Source: an uncultured Oscillospiraceae bacterium (GTDB lineage: Bacteria > Bacillota > Clostridia > Oscillospirales > Oscillospiraceae). Taken from it: 64,000 nucleotides of DNA. Shown piece after piece: positions 8,332-16,574 of the stretch (positions are counted from its first letter, which is position 1; the number at the start of each line of letters is the position of its first letter). A program made the position numbers and the translations under genes. Under the pieces are notes generated by a model. It ran no database searches. It was not told the DNA's origin and saw only the letters and a list, made by a program, of their open reading frames with translations. The stretch lies in NCBI GenBank assembly GCA_910585155.1, contig CAJUEC010000007.1, forward strand, positions 24,253 to 88,252, in the 5' to 3' direction.

Positions 8332-10642
8332 ACATCCTTTTCCGCCGGTTCAGTGCCGCCAGTACCAGCCCGGCCGCCGCCAGCGCACCCAGCGCCATGC
8401 CCGGGACCAGCCCGGGGGCGGTGTAGCGCAGCTCCACCTGGTGTGCTCCTGCGGGCAGCTCCAGGGATAGAAAGGCGCCCAGCCAGACGCCCAGCTCCAC
8501 CCGCTCCCCGTCCACATAGGCCGTCCAGCCCTCCTCGGCGGGGATGGTGGTGGCCAGCGTTCCCGCCCGGTCCGTCTGGGCCGCCAGCCGCACCCGGCCA
8601 TTCTTTTCCACCGATATGATCTGTGTGTTGTCCAGCCGCTCCACGGCGGCGTGGAGCGCCTCCTGGTCCAGCTCCCACAGCCCGCCGCTCCAGGCTTTGG
8701 AGGAGCGCACCGCCACCGTCCACGTCTCCCCCGCCGCCGGCGTGCCCAAGCAGTGGACGCTGGCCGCCTCGCTGCTCCCCAGGGACAGCGCCCGCTCCCC
8801 GTTTACCCAAACCTCCCGCAGGCCGTCGGCGGACAGGTCGGCGTAGACGGGCTTCCCGCCCCCGGTGAAGGTGAACACCGTCTCCCCCGCCCGGGACTGG
8901 GTCTGGGCGGGGACGGGGGCAAACAGCGCCACATTTTCCCCCAGGAGGCCGGAAAACACCTCGTTTTGCAGCTGGAACGGGGTGCTTCCCACCACCTGGC
9001 CGTTGCCCAGGGACACAAACGCCAGGGGCAGCGGGTCCGGATTTTTCCACAGCTTCAGCTCCCCCGCCTGCTCCACCAGCGCGTACCCGGGCAGTTCATC
9101 CCTGCTGATGACGTAGTTCACCCCAAACAGCGCGTCTGTGGCCGGGGTGGAGCCGTAATAGGCGCACCACATCCAGGCCTGGGCGAAACCCAGGGCCTTG
9201 AGGGTCTGGTTCACATCGTAGCTGTAGAGGCTGCTGTAGTGGGTGATGCCGGGGTAGCCGAAGGCCAGGGGGCCGTTGTGCCCCCGGTCCTCCGCGGCTC
9301 CCACGCGGAAGAAGCCGTCGCCGACGTCCGCCCGGGCGGCCTCCACCAGCCGGGCGTTGACGGCATAGTCGTCCCGGTACGCCTGATAGGAGGCGGACAC
9401 AAACTGCCCCTCCAGCCCGCCCAGGAGGAGCCTGGCGTTGAGGCCCAGCTCCACCAGGGTGAAGGCGGCCAGGGCCAGCGCGGCCCCCCGCCCGGCCCAG
9501 GCGCCATTCTCCTCCTCCAGCCGCTCCTGCACCGCGCCCAGGGTCTGCACCGCCAGATACAGCAGGACGAAGGACCACAAAAAGCTGTAGCGGAAGGGGA
9601 ACCAGTTGGGCCGCTGGAAAAAGTGCCAGACCCGGTCCAGGGGGGAGAGCAGCAGGGAGGCGGTGAGCGCCCCCAGCAGCGCTCCGTGGGCCAGCTTCTC
9701 CCGCAGGGGGAACCGGGGCAGGAAAAAGTAGACAGCGGCGAAGATCAGCGCCGCCGCGCCGCAGAACAGGTAGGGCGGCGCGCCGTAGCCGATGGAGCCG
9801 TACTGCCCGCCCCGCAGCTGGCCCAGCAGGTCCAGGGGCTGGCAGGCCAGCAGCCCGTCATAGCCCACGCTGCCGCCGCTGAACTTGCCGCTGAACATGG
9901 CCAGCAGGGTGGGCAGCCACAGCCAGGCCGTCAGCCCCAGGGCACAGGCCGCCCCCCCGAAAAAACGGGCCAGCGCCCGCCCCAGCGCCTTGGGCTCCAG
10001 GCGCAGCGCCGCCAGCCGGGCGCACAGGTACAGCGCGCAGAAGCCCCCCACCATGTAGGAGATATACCAGGTGGACACAAAGCAGGCCGTCAGCGCCGCC
10101 ACAAGGGGCCCCGCCCCCCGCCCCGCCAGCACCCGCTCCACCGCCAGCAGGATGAGGGGCAGCCAGATCAGGCCGTCCAGCCACATGACGCAGATGGAGT
10201 ACACCATGCTGTAGGACATGAGGGCGTAGCCCAGGGCGCAGACCAGCGCCGCCCCGTCATGGCCGGGAAAGCGCCGGCCGGCGAACAGGGCAAAGCTCAG
10301 CCCCGCCAGCCCCACCTTGAGGACGATGAGCAGCATCAGCCCCACGGGCATGGCCTCATTTGGCACAAACAGGGTGAGCAGAGACAGGGGGCTGGACACA
10401 TAATAGGAGAACACCCCGATGTAGGAGGTGCCCAGGGCCTTGGACCAGGAGAAAAACAGCTCGCCGTTTTTCAGCGCGCAGAAAAACTCCACATACTGGC
10501 TGGACATGTCGGACACCAGCACCGTCCGGTCCCCCCAGGGGGCCATGCCCAGGCAGGCGTAGGCCCACAGCATCACCGCCGCCGGAAGTGCGAAGGCCAG
10601 GGCGCGTACCGCCCATCCGGCCCGGTTATTCCTCTTCTCCAT
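8330..10642 (-). CDS. YfhO family membrane protein (GT-C-like glycosyl transfer to lipid or polymer)
   Basis: Large polytopic protein of 770 residues with about a dozen membrane segments in the first 440 residues, a long extracellular region (about 440-740) and a last hydrophobic helix followed by NRRKRM. Recognised by the opening NNRAGWAVRALAFALPAAV and by YVSSPLSLLTLFVP and PNWFPFRYSFLWSF, characteristic of YfhO. Family members are implicated in decorating lipoteichoic acid or other polymers from polyprenyl-phosphate sugars. It overlaps the upstream GT2 gene by 17 bases, consistent with the usual pairing of a GtrB/CsbB-like enzyme that makes polyprenyl-P-sugar with a YfhO protein that uses it. 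Confidence 0.85.
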   Translation of the reverse strand: MEKRNNRAGWAVRALAFALPAAVMLWAYACLGMAPWGDRTVLVSDMSSQYVEFFCALKNGELFFSWSKALGTSYIGVFSYYVSSPLSLLTLFVPNEAMPVGLMLLIVLKVGLAGLSFALFAGRRFPGHDGAALVCALGYALMSYSMVYSICVMWLDGLIWLPLILLAVERVLAGRGAGPLVAALTACFVSTWYISYMVGGFCALYLCARLAALRLEPKALGRALARFFGGAACALGLTAWLWLPTLLAMFSGKFSGGSVGYDGLLACQPLDLLGQLRGGQYGSIGYGAPPYLFCGAAALIFAAVYFFLPRFPLREKLAHGALLGALTASLLLSPLDRVWHFFQRPNWFPFRYSFLWSFVLLYLAVQTLGAVQERLEEENGAWAGRGAALALAAFTLVELGLNARLLLGGLEGQFVSASYQAYRDDYAVNARLVEAARADVGDGFFRVGAAEDRGHNGPLAFGYPGITHYSSLYSYDVNQTLKALGFAQAWMWCAYYGSTPATDALFGVNYVISRDELPGYALVEQAGELKLWKNPDPLPLAFVSLGNGQVVGSTPFQLQNEVFSGLLGENVALFAPVPAQTQSRAGETVFTFTGGGKPVYADLSADGLREVWVNGERALSLGSSEAASVHCLGTPAAGETWTVAVRSSKAWSGGLWELDQEALHAAVERLDNTQIISVEKNGRVRLAAQTDRAGTLATTIPAEEGWTAYVDGERVELGVWLGAFLSLELPAGAHQVELRYTAPGLVPGMALGALAAAGLVLAALNRRKRM

Positions 10643-11573
10643 GGTCTCCTCCCTGTTCCCGCAGGATATAGACGGGCCGCCGCTTTACCTCCAGGTAGGT
10701 CTTGGCCAGGTACTGCCCCAGAATGCCTATGCAGAACAGCTGCACCCCCGCCAGGAACAGGATGATGCACACCAGGGAGGGCCAGCCAAAGGCGCTGCCT
10801 CCCCACACCAGCTGCCGGACGATGACAAAGACGATGGCGAAAAAGGAGACCGCGCACAGCGCCAGCCCCAGCACCGAGGCGACGGCCAGCGGCGCGGTGG
10901 AGAAGGCGATGATGCCGTCCAGGGCGTAGACCAGCAGCTTGAAAAAGGACCACTTGCTCTCCCCGGCGCAGCGCTGGGCGTTCACCGTCTCCACCCACCT
11001 GGTGCGGAAGCCCACCCAGGAGAAGATGCCCTTGGAGAAGCGGTTGTACTCGGGCAGGCGCAAAATGGCGTCCACCATCTGCCGGGTCATGAGGCGGAAG
11101 TCCCGGGCCCCGTCCACAATCTCGGTCCGGCTCATTTTATTGATGACCTTATAAAACTGCCGGGCGAACCAGGAGCGGATGGGCGGCTCCCCCTTTCGGT
11201 CCACCCGGCGGACGGCGGCGCAGTCCCACGCCCCGCCGCGCACCGCCTCCAGCAGCTGGGGCAGCAGCTCCGGCGGGTCCTGGAGGTCGGCGTCCATCAC
11301 CGCCACCAGATCCCCCTTGGCGTGCTCCAGCCCGGCCAGCATGGCCGCCTCCTTGCCGAAGTTCCGGGAGAAGGACAGCCAGCGCACCCCCCGCTCCCGC
11401 CGGGCCAGGGCGCGCAGCGCCTCCAGCGTGCGGTCGGTGGAGCCGTCGTCCACAAAGAGGTACTCCACCTCCACCTCCGGCAGTCCGGCGCACACCGCCG
11501 CCGTGCGGCGGTAGAACTCCTCCACCGCGGCCTCCTCGTTGCAGCACGGCACAATAATGCTCAGCAGGTCCAT
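10626..11573 (-). CDS. Family 2 glycosyltransferase (CsbB/GtrB/DPM1-like, polyprenyl-P-sugar synthase)
   Basis: Transfers a sugar from a nucleotide donor to undecaprenyl phosphate at the inner membrane face. It has 315 residues: a GT-A domain (about 1-225) with SIIVPCCNEE, VDDGSTD and the metal-binding DADLQDPPE, then two membrane helices (about 232-262 and 270-298). A ribosome site AGGAGGA precedes 11573. It shares an operon and a 17-base overlap with the YfhO gene, its probable user. A second homologue lies at 56205-57176. The sugar is not predictable. Confidence 0.88.
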   Translation of the reverse strand: MDLLSIIVPCCNEEAAVEEFYRRTAAVCAGLPEVEVEYLFVDDGSTDRTLEALRALARRERGVRWLSFSRNFGKEAAMLAGLEHAKGDLVAVMDADLQDPPELLPQLLEAVRGGAWDCAAVRRVDRKGEPPIRSWFARQFYKVINKMSRTEIVDGARDFRLMTRQMVDAILRLPEYNRFSKGIFSWVGFRTRWVETVNAQRCAGESKWSFFKLLVYALDGIIAFSTAPLAVASVLGLALCAVSFFAIVFVIVRQLVWGGSAFGWPSLVCIILFLAGVQLFCIGILGQYLAKTYLEVKRRPVYILREQGGDHGEEE

Positions 11574-11621
11574 GCTCTTCCTCCTTCGTCCGCCGTCCAG
11601 ATTGGATCAAATTCCACCATC

Positions 11622-11687
11622 AAAACGGAAAAAGCGCCAGCCGCGCTTTTCCGCTTTGATGATACCACAGCCCGCAGGCGCTGTCAA
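11622..11687 (-). promoter_or_regulatory. Promoter and leader hairpin of the GT2-yfhO operon
   Basis: Reverse strand TTGACA (11682-11687), 17-base spacer, TATCAT (11659-11664). Transcription would begin within or just before a large inverted repeat (11622-11662: arms ATCAAAACGGAAAAAGCGC and its near complement, loop about 5). No T tract follows, so it is a 5' hairpin rather than a terminator. Confidence 0.65.
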
Positions 11688-11774
11688 ATCGGCGGCCTTG
11701 TTTTTCCACGCATAGAACGGACCTTTTTTTCACATCCTTTGCTCAGAAGTCAAACTAGAAAAGAGGTTCACGCC

Positions 11775-12908
11775 ATGAAACGAATTGCCGCCCTTGGGCT
11801 GGCGCTGCTGTGCCTGCTCCCCGTCACGGCCTACGCCGCCCCTGCGGAGGTCACCGCCCCCTCCGCCATTCTGATGGAAAAGACCACCGGCCGCGTCCTC
11901 TACGAGCAGGACGCCGAGACCCAGTACGAGCCCGCCTCCGTCACCAAGGTGATGACCCTGCTGCTGGTGATGGAGGCCATCGATTCGGGCAGCCTGGGCT
12001 GGGACGATATGGTCACCGCCTCCACCCACGCCATCTCCATGGGCGGGTCCCAGATCTGGCTGAAGGAGAATGAGCAGATGACCGTCCGGGACATGGTGAA
12101 GGCGGTGACGGTGGTGTCCGCCAACGACTGCGCCGTGGCCCTGGCCGAGCACGTGGCGGGCAGCGAGGCCGCCTTTGTGGAGCGGATGAACCAGCGGGCC
12201 CGGGAGCTGGGCATGGAGCACACCACCTTTGTGAACTGCACCGGACTGCCCGCCGCCGGCCACCTGACCTGCGCCCACGACATCGCCAGGATGAGCCGGG
12301 AGCTGGTCCTGAACCACCCCGCCATCCGGGAGTACACCACCATCTGGATGGACACCCTGCGGGACGGCGCCTTCCAGCTGTCCAACACCAACCGGCTCAT
12401 CTTCTACTACGAGGGGGCCACCGGCCTGAAAACCGGCTTTACAGACACGGCGCTGTACTGCCTGTCCGCCACGGCGGAGCGGGACGGCATGGAGCTGATC
12501 GCCGTGGTGATGCACGCCCCCACCTCCAACGATCGGTTTGAGAGCTGTAAAAACCTGCTGAACTACGGCTTTGCCAACTACGCCATCACCCCCGTCTACC
12601 CCGACCAGGCCATTCCGCCGGTGGAGGTGCTGCTGGGGCAGCGGGACACCGTCCAGCCCGTCACGGCCAGGGAGTGCTCCATCCTGCTGGAGAAGAGCAA
12701 GAGCGGGACGGTGACCACCCGGCTGGACCTGGCCCCCCAGGTGGAGGCCCCGGTGGAGGCCGGCCAGAAGCTGGGCGAGCTGACCGTGCTGGTGGACGGA
12801 CAGCAGGTGGACGTCATCGACCTGGTGGCCCCGGAGGAGGTTCCCCGGCTGTCCGTGGGCGGAATCTTCAAGCGGTTCCTCAACACATTGTTCCTCCAGG
12901 AAGGGTGA
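11775..12908 (+). CDS. D-alanyl-D-alanine carboxypeptidase (PBP5/DacF family)
   Basis: Trims the terminal D-Ala of peptidoglycan stem peptides. The 377-residue protein has a signal peptide (1-22, cleaved near AYA-AP). Penicillin-binding motifs are S55xxK58 (ASVTKVM), S115-A-N117 and K219-T-G. A PBP5 C-terminal beta domain occupies about 275-365, and an amphipathic end (SVGGIFKRFLNTLFLQ) likely anchors it to the membrane. Start at the ATG 8 bases after AGAGG; longer in-frame starts extend into the promoter region of the divergent operon. A terminator follows immediately. Confidence 0.93.
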   Translation: MKRIAALGLALLCLLPVTAYAAPAEVTAPSAILMEKTTGRVLYEQDAETQYEPASVTKVMTLLLVMEAIDSGSLGWDDMVTASTHAISMGGSQIWLKENEQMTVRDMVKAVTVVSANDCAVALAEHVAGSEAAFVERMNQRARELGMEHTTFVNCTGLPAAGHLTCAHDIARMSRELVLNHPAIREYTTIWMDTLRDGAFQLSNTNRLIFYYEGATGLKTGFTDTALYCLSATAERDGMELIAVVMHAPTSNDRFESCKNLLNYGFANYAITPVYPDQAIPPVEVLLGQRDTVQPVTARECSILLEKSKSGTVTTRLDLAPQVEAPVEAGQKLGELTVLVDGQQVDVIDLVAPEEVPRLSVGGIFKRFLNTLFLQEG

Positions 12909-12943
12909 AAAATGCCCGTCTCGCGGTGAGACGGGCATTTTTT
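12909..12943 (+). terminator. Terminator after the carboxypeptidase gene
   Basis: Stem AATGCCCGTCTC / GAGACGGGCATT with loop GCGGT, followed by TTTTTTATT. The preceding A tract lets it act in both directions, so it also serves the convergent murC. Confidence 0.88.
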
Positions 12944-12954
12944 ATTCCTCTTTT

Positions 12955-13154
12955 ACCAGGGCCTCCCCCGCCAGGTAGATATCTCCCGCGCCCTCGTCGG
13001 CACAAGCTCCATATCCCTCGCTTTGGCCTGCGGCCAAAGCTCGCTCATTTCGCTGTGCCTCCTCTCCCCACAAAGCCTGAGGGACGGCTTTGCGGGGGCC
13101 CGTTATGAGCCTTCCACCAGCGCCTCCCCCGCCAGGTAGATATCTCCCGCGCCC
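12955..13154 (-). repeat. 39-bp direct repeat of the murC 3' end enclosing a family C double-hairpin element
   Basis: Bases 12955-12993 and 13116-13154 match at 38 of 39 positions and both encode GDIYLAGEALV on the reverse strand. Between them lie 122 bases containing a two-hairpin element (about 12999-13100: GCTTTGGCC/GGCCAAAGC inside GGCACA/TGTGCC, then CACAAAGCC/GGCTTTGCG). A second copy of this element is at 26441-26541. The outer duplicate ends in its own stop (EALVKEE), the inner in the current murC stop (EALVEGS). Confidence 0.85.
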
Positions 13155-14479
13155 ACGGTGAGAATCAAATCCCCAGGCTGGGCCAGGCGGCGCAGCTTCT
13201 CGGTCACGTCGGCCAGGGTGGGGCAGAACACGCTCCCCGGGATCTCGGCCGCCAGGTCCGCCGACGAGATGCCCACCTCGTTGTCCTCCCGGGCGGCGAA
13301 GATCTCCGCCAGCAGGGTGACGGTGGGCCGCTGGAGCACCTCCACAAAGTCCCGGAACAGCTCGTGGGTGCGGGAGTAGGTGTGGGGCTGGAAGGCGCAG
13401 ATCACCCGCCGGTGTCCCAGGGCCTCCGCCGTGTCGAACAGCGCCGCCAGCTCCCCGGGGTGGTGGGCGTAGTCGTCGCACACCTCCGCGCCGTTGTACA
13501 TCCCCTTATACTCAAACCGCCGGCCCGGCAGCCGGAAGTCCCGCATGCCCTCCTCCACCGCCCGCCCGGGCAGGCGCAGGGCGATGGCCGCCGCCGCCGC
13601 CGCGATGGCATTTTTCACGTTGTGCATCCCCGGCACCGACAGGTCCAGATGGGCGTACTTCTCCCCCTTATAAATCACGTCAAAGGAGCCGAAGCCGTGG
13701 GCCATGGACAGGCCCTCGGCGTGGACGTCCCCCCGGTCCACGCCGAAGGTCATCACGGGCCGGGTCTCCCCCCGCAGGGTGGCCATGGTGTTCTCGTCCT
13801 CGCAGTTGGCCAGGATGAGGCCGTTCTCCGGCACCTTGTCGGCAAAGGCCCGGAAGGAGTGCTCCACATCGTCCAGGTCCTTGAAGAAGTCCAGGTGGTC
13901 CGCCTCCACGTTGAGGATCACCGCCACCGTGGGGTAGAAGGACAAAAAGGAGTTGCAGTACTCGCAGGACTCCAGGATGATGGTGTCCCCGCGGCCCACC
14001 CGGTGGCCCGCCTCCAGCAGGGGCAGGGTGCCGCCGATCATCACCGTGGGGTCGGCCTTTGCCGCCATGAAGATGTGGGTGCACATGGAGGTGGTGGTGG
14101 TCTTGCCGTGGGTGCCCGAGATGCACAGGGCATTTTTGTAGTCCCGCATGATGGCCCCCCAGGCCTGGGCCCGCTCGAACACGGGGGTGCCCCCGTCCAG
14201 CGCGGCCCGGATCTCCGGGTTCTCGTCGTGGACGGCGGCGGTGCGCACCACGCAGTCCGCCCCCTCCACGCTCCCGGGCAGGTGGCCGATGACCACCGGG
14301 ATGCCCAGCCCCCGCAGGTGGAGCACGGTGGCGCTCTCCCGCTGGTCGGAGCCGGTGACCTTCACCCCCGCCCCGTGGAGCACCTCCGCCAGCGACGCCA
14401 TGGACACCCCGCCGATGCCCACCAGGTGGGCCCGCTTCCCCGGCTGTAAATAGTCTCGGATATTCATCTCCATACTCAT
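13103..14479 (-). CDS. murC: UDP-N-acetylmuramate--L-alanine ligase
   Basis: Adds L-Ala to UDP-MurNAc in the cytoplasm, the first stem-peptide step. The 458-residue form starting MSMEMNIRDYL shows the Rossmann GIGGVSM (21-27), ATP loop GTHGKTTTT (122-130), the EADHLDFF segment and the C-terminal YDDYAHHPGE-type motif (CDDYAHHPGE). The start at 14479 has GGGGTA just upstream; in-frame ATGs at 14518 and 14470 are alternatives. The last three residues (EGS) and stop are encoded by DNA inserted with the family C repeat; the presumed ancestral tail survives downstream. Length is otherwise normal. Confidence 0.94.
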   Translation of the reverse strand: MSMEMNIRDYLQPGKRAHLVGIGGVSMASLAEVLHGAGVKVTGSDQRESATVLHLRGLGIPVVIGHLPGSVEGADCVVRTAAVHDENPEIRAALDGGTPVFERAQAWGAIMRDYKNALCISGTHGKTTTTSMCTHIFMAAKADPTVMIGGTLPLLEAGHRVGRGDTIILESCEYCNSFLSFYPTVAVILNVEADHLDFFKDLDDVEHSFRAFADKVPENGLILANCEDENTMATLRGETRPVMTFGVDRGDVHAEGLSMAHGFGSFDVIYKGEKYAHLDLSVPGMHNVKNAIAAAAAAIALRLPGRAVEEGMRDFRLPGRRFEYKGMYNGAEVCDDYAHHPGELAALFDTAEALGHRRVICAFQPHTYSRTHELFRDFVEVLQRPTVTLLAEIFAAREDNEVGISSADLAAEIPGSVFCPTLADVTEKLRRLAQPGDLILTVGAGDIYLAGEALVEGS

Positions 14480-14528
14480 TACCCCATATAAAAACGTGAT
14501 TCCACGCATTTTCTCCATTTAGCACCTC

Positions 14529-14557
14529 ATTATACAATGCCACACAGGAAAATGCAA
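14529..14557 (-). promoter_or_regulatory. Promoter of murC
   Basis: Reverse strand TTGCAT (14552-14557), 17-base spacer, TATAAT (14529-14534), 50 bases before the chosen start. Confidence 0.78.
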
Positions 14558-14639
14558 CCATAAATCAGTATAGGCGGGGCGGGCGGGGTTTAGACGGGGC
14601 GGACGGGCCGCCGGACAAAAAAACATCCTGGCGGGCACG

Positions 14640-14768
14640 AGGCGCGGAGCCGTCGTGAGCAGCGCGGATGGAGCGGAGCGAGGAAAAACCGGGTTCCCTG
14701 CACACACAGGGAGCCCGGTTTTTTCAAGTCGCAGCGAAGCCGCGCGTCGCGAACAGGCGCAGCGTGAC
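14640..14768 (+). repeat. Family B palindromic repeat with terminator-like core
   Basis: Arms GCGCGGAGCCGTCGTGAGC and GAAGCCGCGCGTCGCGAAC surround a perfect central hairpin at 14687-14727 (AAAACCGGGTTCCCTG and complement) with flanking A and T tracts. It abuts the stop codon of the HAAS/DUF4097 gene and may end its transcript. Confidence 0.8.
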
Positions 14769-14769
14769 A

Positions 14770-15936
14770 TCACCACCTATCGTCCTGGAAATACAGATTG
14801 ACATCGCCCATGCCGGTCTCGGCCTCCAGCTCGTAGTCCCCAGCTCCCTTGCGCTCCAGCTTGGTGCCCCGGCTGTCCCCGTTGAGCGTCACGGTGCCCA
14901 TACCGGTTTTGGCCTCGATGTCCCAGTTCTTCTCCAAACTGCCCATCTGGGCCTCGATGGTGCCCAGGCCGGTCTTGAGGTCGAACTTGGCGCCGATAAA
15001 CACCTCGCCCACGCCCAGGGTCACATCGCCCAGGCCGGTCTCCAGGTCCACCTCGTCGTAGGCGCGGACCTCGTAGCACTGCACGTCGCCCAGGCCCGTC
15101 TCGGCCTCTACCTTTTCCGCCACGTACAGGTTGCTGAGGAACACGTCCCCCAGGCCGGTCTTGACCTTGATCTTATTCGCCATGTCGCCCGTCTCGGGCA
15201 CGGTGATCACCACATCCATGGCGCTGGCGTCGATGCCAAACATATTTTTAAAATCGTCCCAGCTGGTGATATTCACATGCCCCGCCGAGCCGCTGTCCCG
15301 GATCTTGAGCTTGCCGTCCTTGACCTCCCACCGCAGGCTGTAGCCCCCCAGGGTGGTGTTGGAGCTGATATACAGGGTGTAGTCGTCCCCCTCGGTCACC
15401 GTCACGTTGCCGATGCTGACGTCCACGTCGATCTCGTGGAAGGGCTCCAGGTATCCGTCCTCCATGGACCAGAAGCCGCCGTCGCCCTCTTCGCTTTCCA
15501 CGTAGACCGCATCCTCTCTGGCCGTGCCGAATTGGGCCTTGTCCACCTCTTCCACCACCGCAGTCTGCTCCCCTCTGATGAAGGAGGCCACGTTGCCGCC
15601 TACGAAGCTGCCCACCACCTGGGAAAACAACGCTACCGGGACGGCGATGAGGGCCAGCACCGCCGCCGTCACGCCCAGGGCGATCCAGGGCCACCGCTTT
15701 CTCTTCCTGGGCGTCCAGTGGTCCGCCTGCTCCTGGCTCACGAAGCCGCCCTCCACCGCCAGCCGGCAGGACAGCGCCCAGGGGTCCCCCAGCTCCCGGA
15801 TCACCTCGGCCTCCCGCTGGGGGCCGGCCTCCTCAAAATATTCCGCGTAGTAGCGCAGGATGTCCTGCCGCTCCCGCTCGGGCACCCAGCGGGACAGCCC
15901 TTCCGCCAGCTCAGCCAAATAGGTAAGTTTGTCCAT
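14770..15936 (-). CDS. HAAS-domain / DUF4097 membrane protein, PadR-linked
   Basis: Predicted envelope-stress-type membrane protein of 388 residues. Residues 1-75 form a DUF1700/HAAS helical domain (LTYLAELAEGLSRWVPERER, ELGDPWALSCRLAVEGG), followed by a membrane segment (about 84-112) and an extracellular DUF4097 beta-repeat region. That region carries repeated ETGLGDV/KTGLGTI/KTGMGTV units about 25-30 residues apart (from about 250 to the end), as expected of a beta-solenoid. It overlaps the upstream PadR gene by 26 bases, the usual pairing in Bacillota. The function of the family is not established. Confidence 0.85.
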   Translation of the reverse strand: MDKLTYLAELAEGLSRWVPERERQDILRYYAEYFEEAGPQREAEVIRELGDPWALSCRLAVEGGFVSQEQADHWTPRKRKRWPWIALGVTAAVLALIAVPVALFSQVVGSFVGGNVASFIRGEQTAVVEEVDKAQFGTAREDAVYVESEEGDGGFWSMEDGYLEPFHEIDVDVSIGNVTVTEGDDYTLYISSNTTLGGYSLRWEVKDGKLKIRDSGSAGHVNITSWDDFKNMFGIDASAMDVVITVPETGDMANKIKVKTGLGDVFLSNLYVAEKVEAETGLGDVQCYEVRAYDEVDLETGLGDVTLGVGEVFIGAKFDLKTGLGTIEAQMGSLEKNWDIEAKTGMGTVTLNGDSRGTKLERKGAGDYELEAETGMGDVNLYFQDDRW

Positions 15937-16249
15937 CTTGCTCGTCCTCCTTTAAAAGATCTTCCACGCCGTCCCGGAACTGGACCCACTCCTCCCGCCG
16001 CCGGGCCAGCTGGGTGCGGCCCACGGGGGTGATGGAATAATACCGCCTGTTTCGCCCCTGGTAGGGCCGGTCATACACCAGCAGCAGCCCGTCCCGCTGG
16101 AGCCGCCGCAGAACCGGATAGAGGGTGGATTCGGAGATATCCAGCCGGGTTTTGATCTGCTGCGTGAGCACGTAGCCGTAGGCGTCCCCGTGGGACAGCA
16201 CCGCCAGCACGCAGCCGTCCAGCAGCTGCGGCCCGTTTGCAAACGCCAT
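15911..16249 (-). CDS. PadR family transcriptional regulator
   Basis: Small winged-helix repressor of 112 residues: MAFANGPQLLDGCVLAVLSHGDAYGYVLTQ... with the recognition region SESTLYPVLRRLQRDGLL and the wing YQGRNRRYYSITPVGR. The start at 16249 is preferred since AAAGGAG lies 7 bases upstream; ATG 16252 is equally in frame. It probably controls its own operon with the HAAS/DUF4097 gene through the inverted repeat over its promoter. PadR ligands vary from phenolic acids to antibiotics; none can be inferred here. Confidence 0.92.
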   Translation of the reverse strand: MAFANGPQLLDGCVLAVLSHGDAYGYVLTQQIKTRLDISESTLYPVLRRLQRDGLLLVYDRPYQGRNRRYYSITPVGRTQLARRREEWVQFRDGVEDLLKEDEQDGQTYLFG

Positions 16250-16310
16250 CATACCACTCCTTTCTCGCGCTGGGCCTGCCCGCGGCAGCTCAGCGCCATC
16301 ACCTTTCGTC

Positions 16311-16343
16311 AATATTATAGTTGGTATAATATTAACTTGTCAA
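16311..16343 (-). promoter_or_regulatory. padR promoter with overlapping operator-like palindrome
   Basis: Reverse strand TTGACA (16338-16343), 18-base spacer, TATAAT (16314-16319). The perfect inverted repeat AATATTATA-GTTGG-TATAATATT (16311-16333) covers the -10 box and adjoining spacer, a good autoregulatory operator for the PadR protein. Confidence 0.75.
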
Positions 16344-16394
16344 TATAGAAATGGCGCCCTTTCGAAATTCTTAAGGAATGACTGATTAAATCGA

Positions 16395-16515
16395 CAAGAG
16401 CGATTTGCGAGGGATTTTTCGCCACGGCGAGGCGAGATTTCGCAGGAATAATTGTGTTTATTTCAAGAAATCACAACGAAACCGTGTCGGAAAAGACCCG
16501 CAAAGCGCCCCAGGC
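16395..16515 (+). repeat. Degenerate family A element
   Basis: Contains GCGAGGGATTTTTCGCC, AATTGTGTTTATTTCAAG and GTCGGAAAAGACCCG in the order of the other family A copies. The ends are diverged; TCGACAAGAGCGATTT on its left resembles the hairpin at 58866-58910. Confidence 0.65.
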
Positions 16516-16528
16516 GCGGAAACAGCCG

Positions 16529-16558
16529 AAGGGCCCCCGCTTCTGCGGGGGCCCTTCA
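16529..16558 (-). terminator. Hairpin after the first CoA-transferase gene
   Basis: Stem GAAGGGCCCCCGC / GCGGGGGCCCTTC, loop TTCT. T tracts are weak on both sides, so termination strength is uncertain. Confidence 0.5.
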
Positions 16559-16574
16559 CGATGGGAGTACTATA

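Noticed and set aside
10641..11774. Long forward open frame opposite the GT2 gene continuing into the carboxypeptidase
   Set aside because: High-GC antisense shadow; the signal peptide and ribosome site fix the carboxypeptidase start at 11775.
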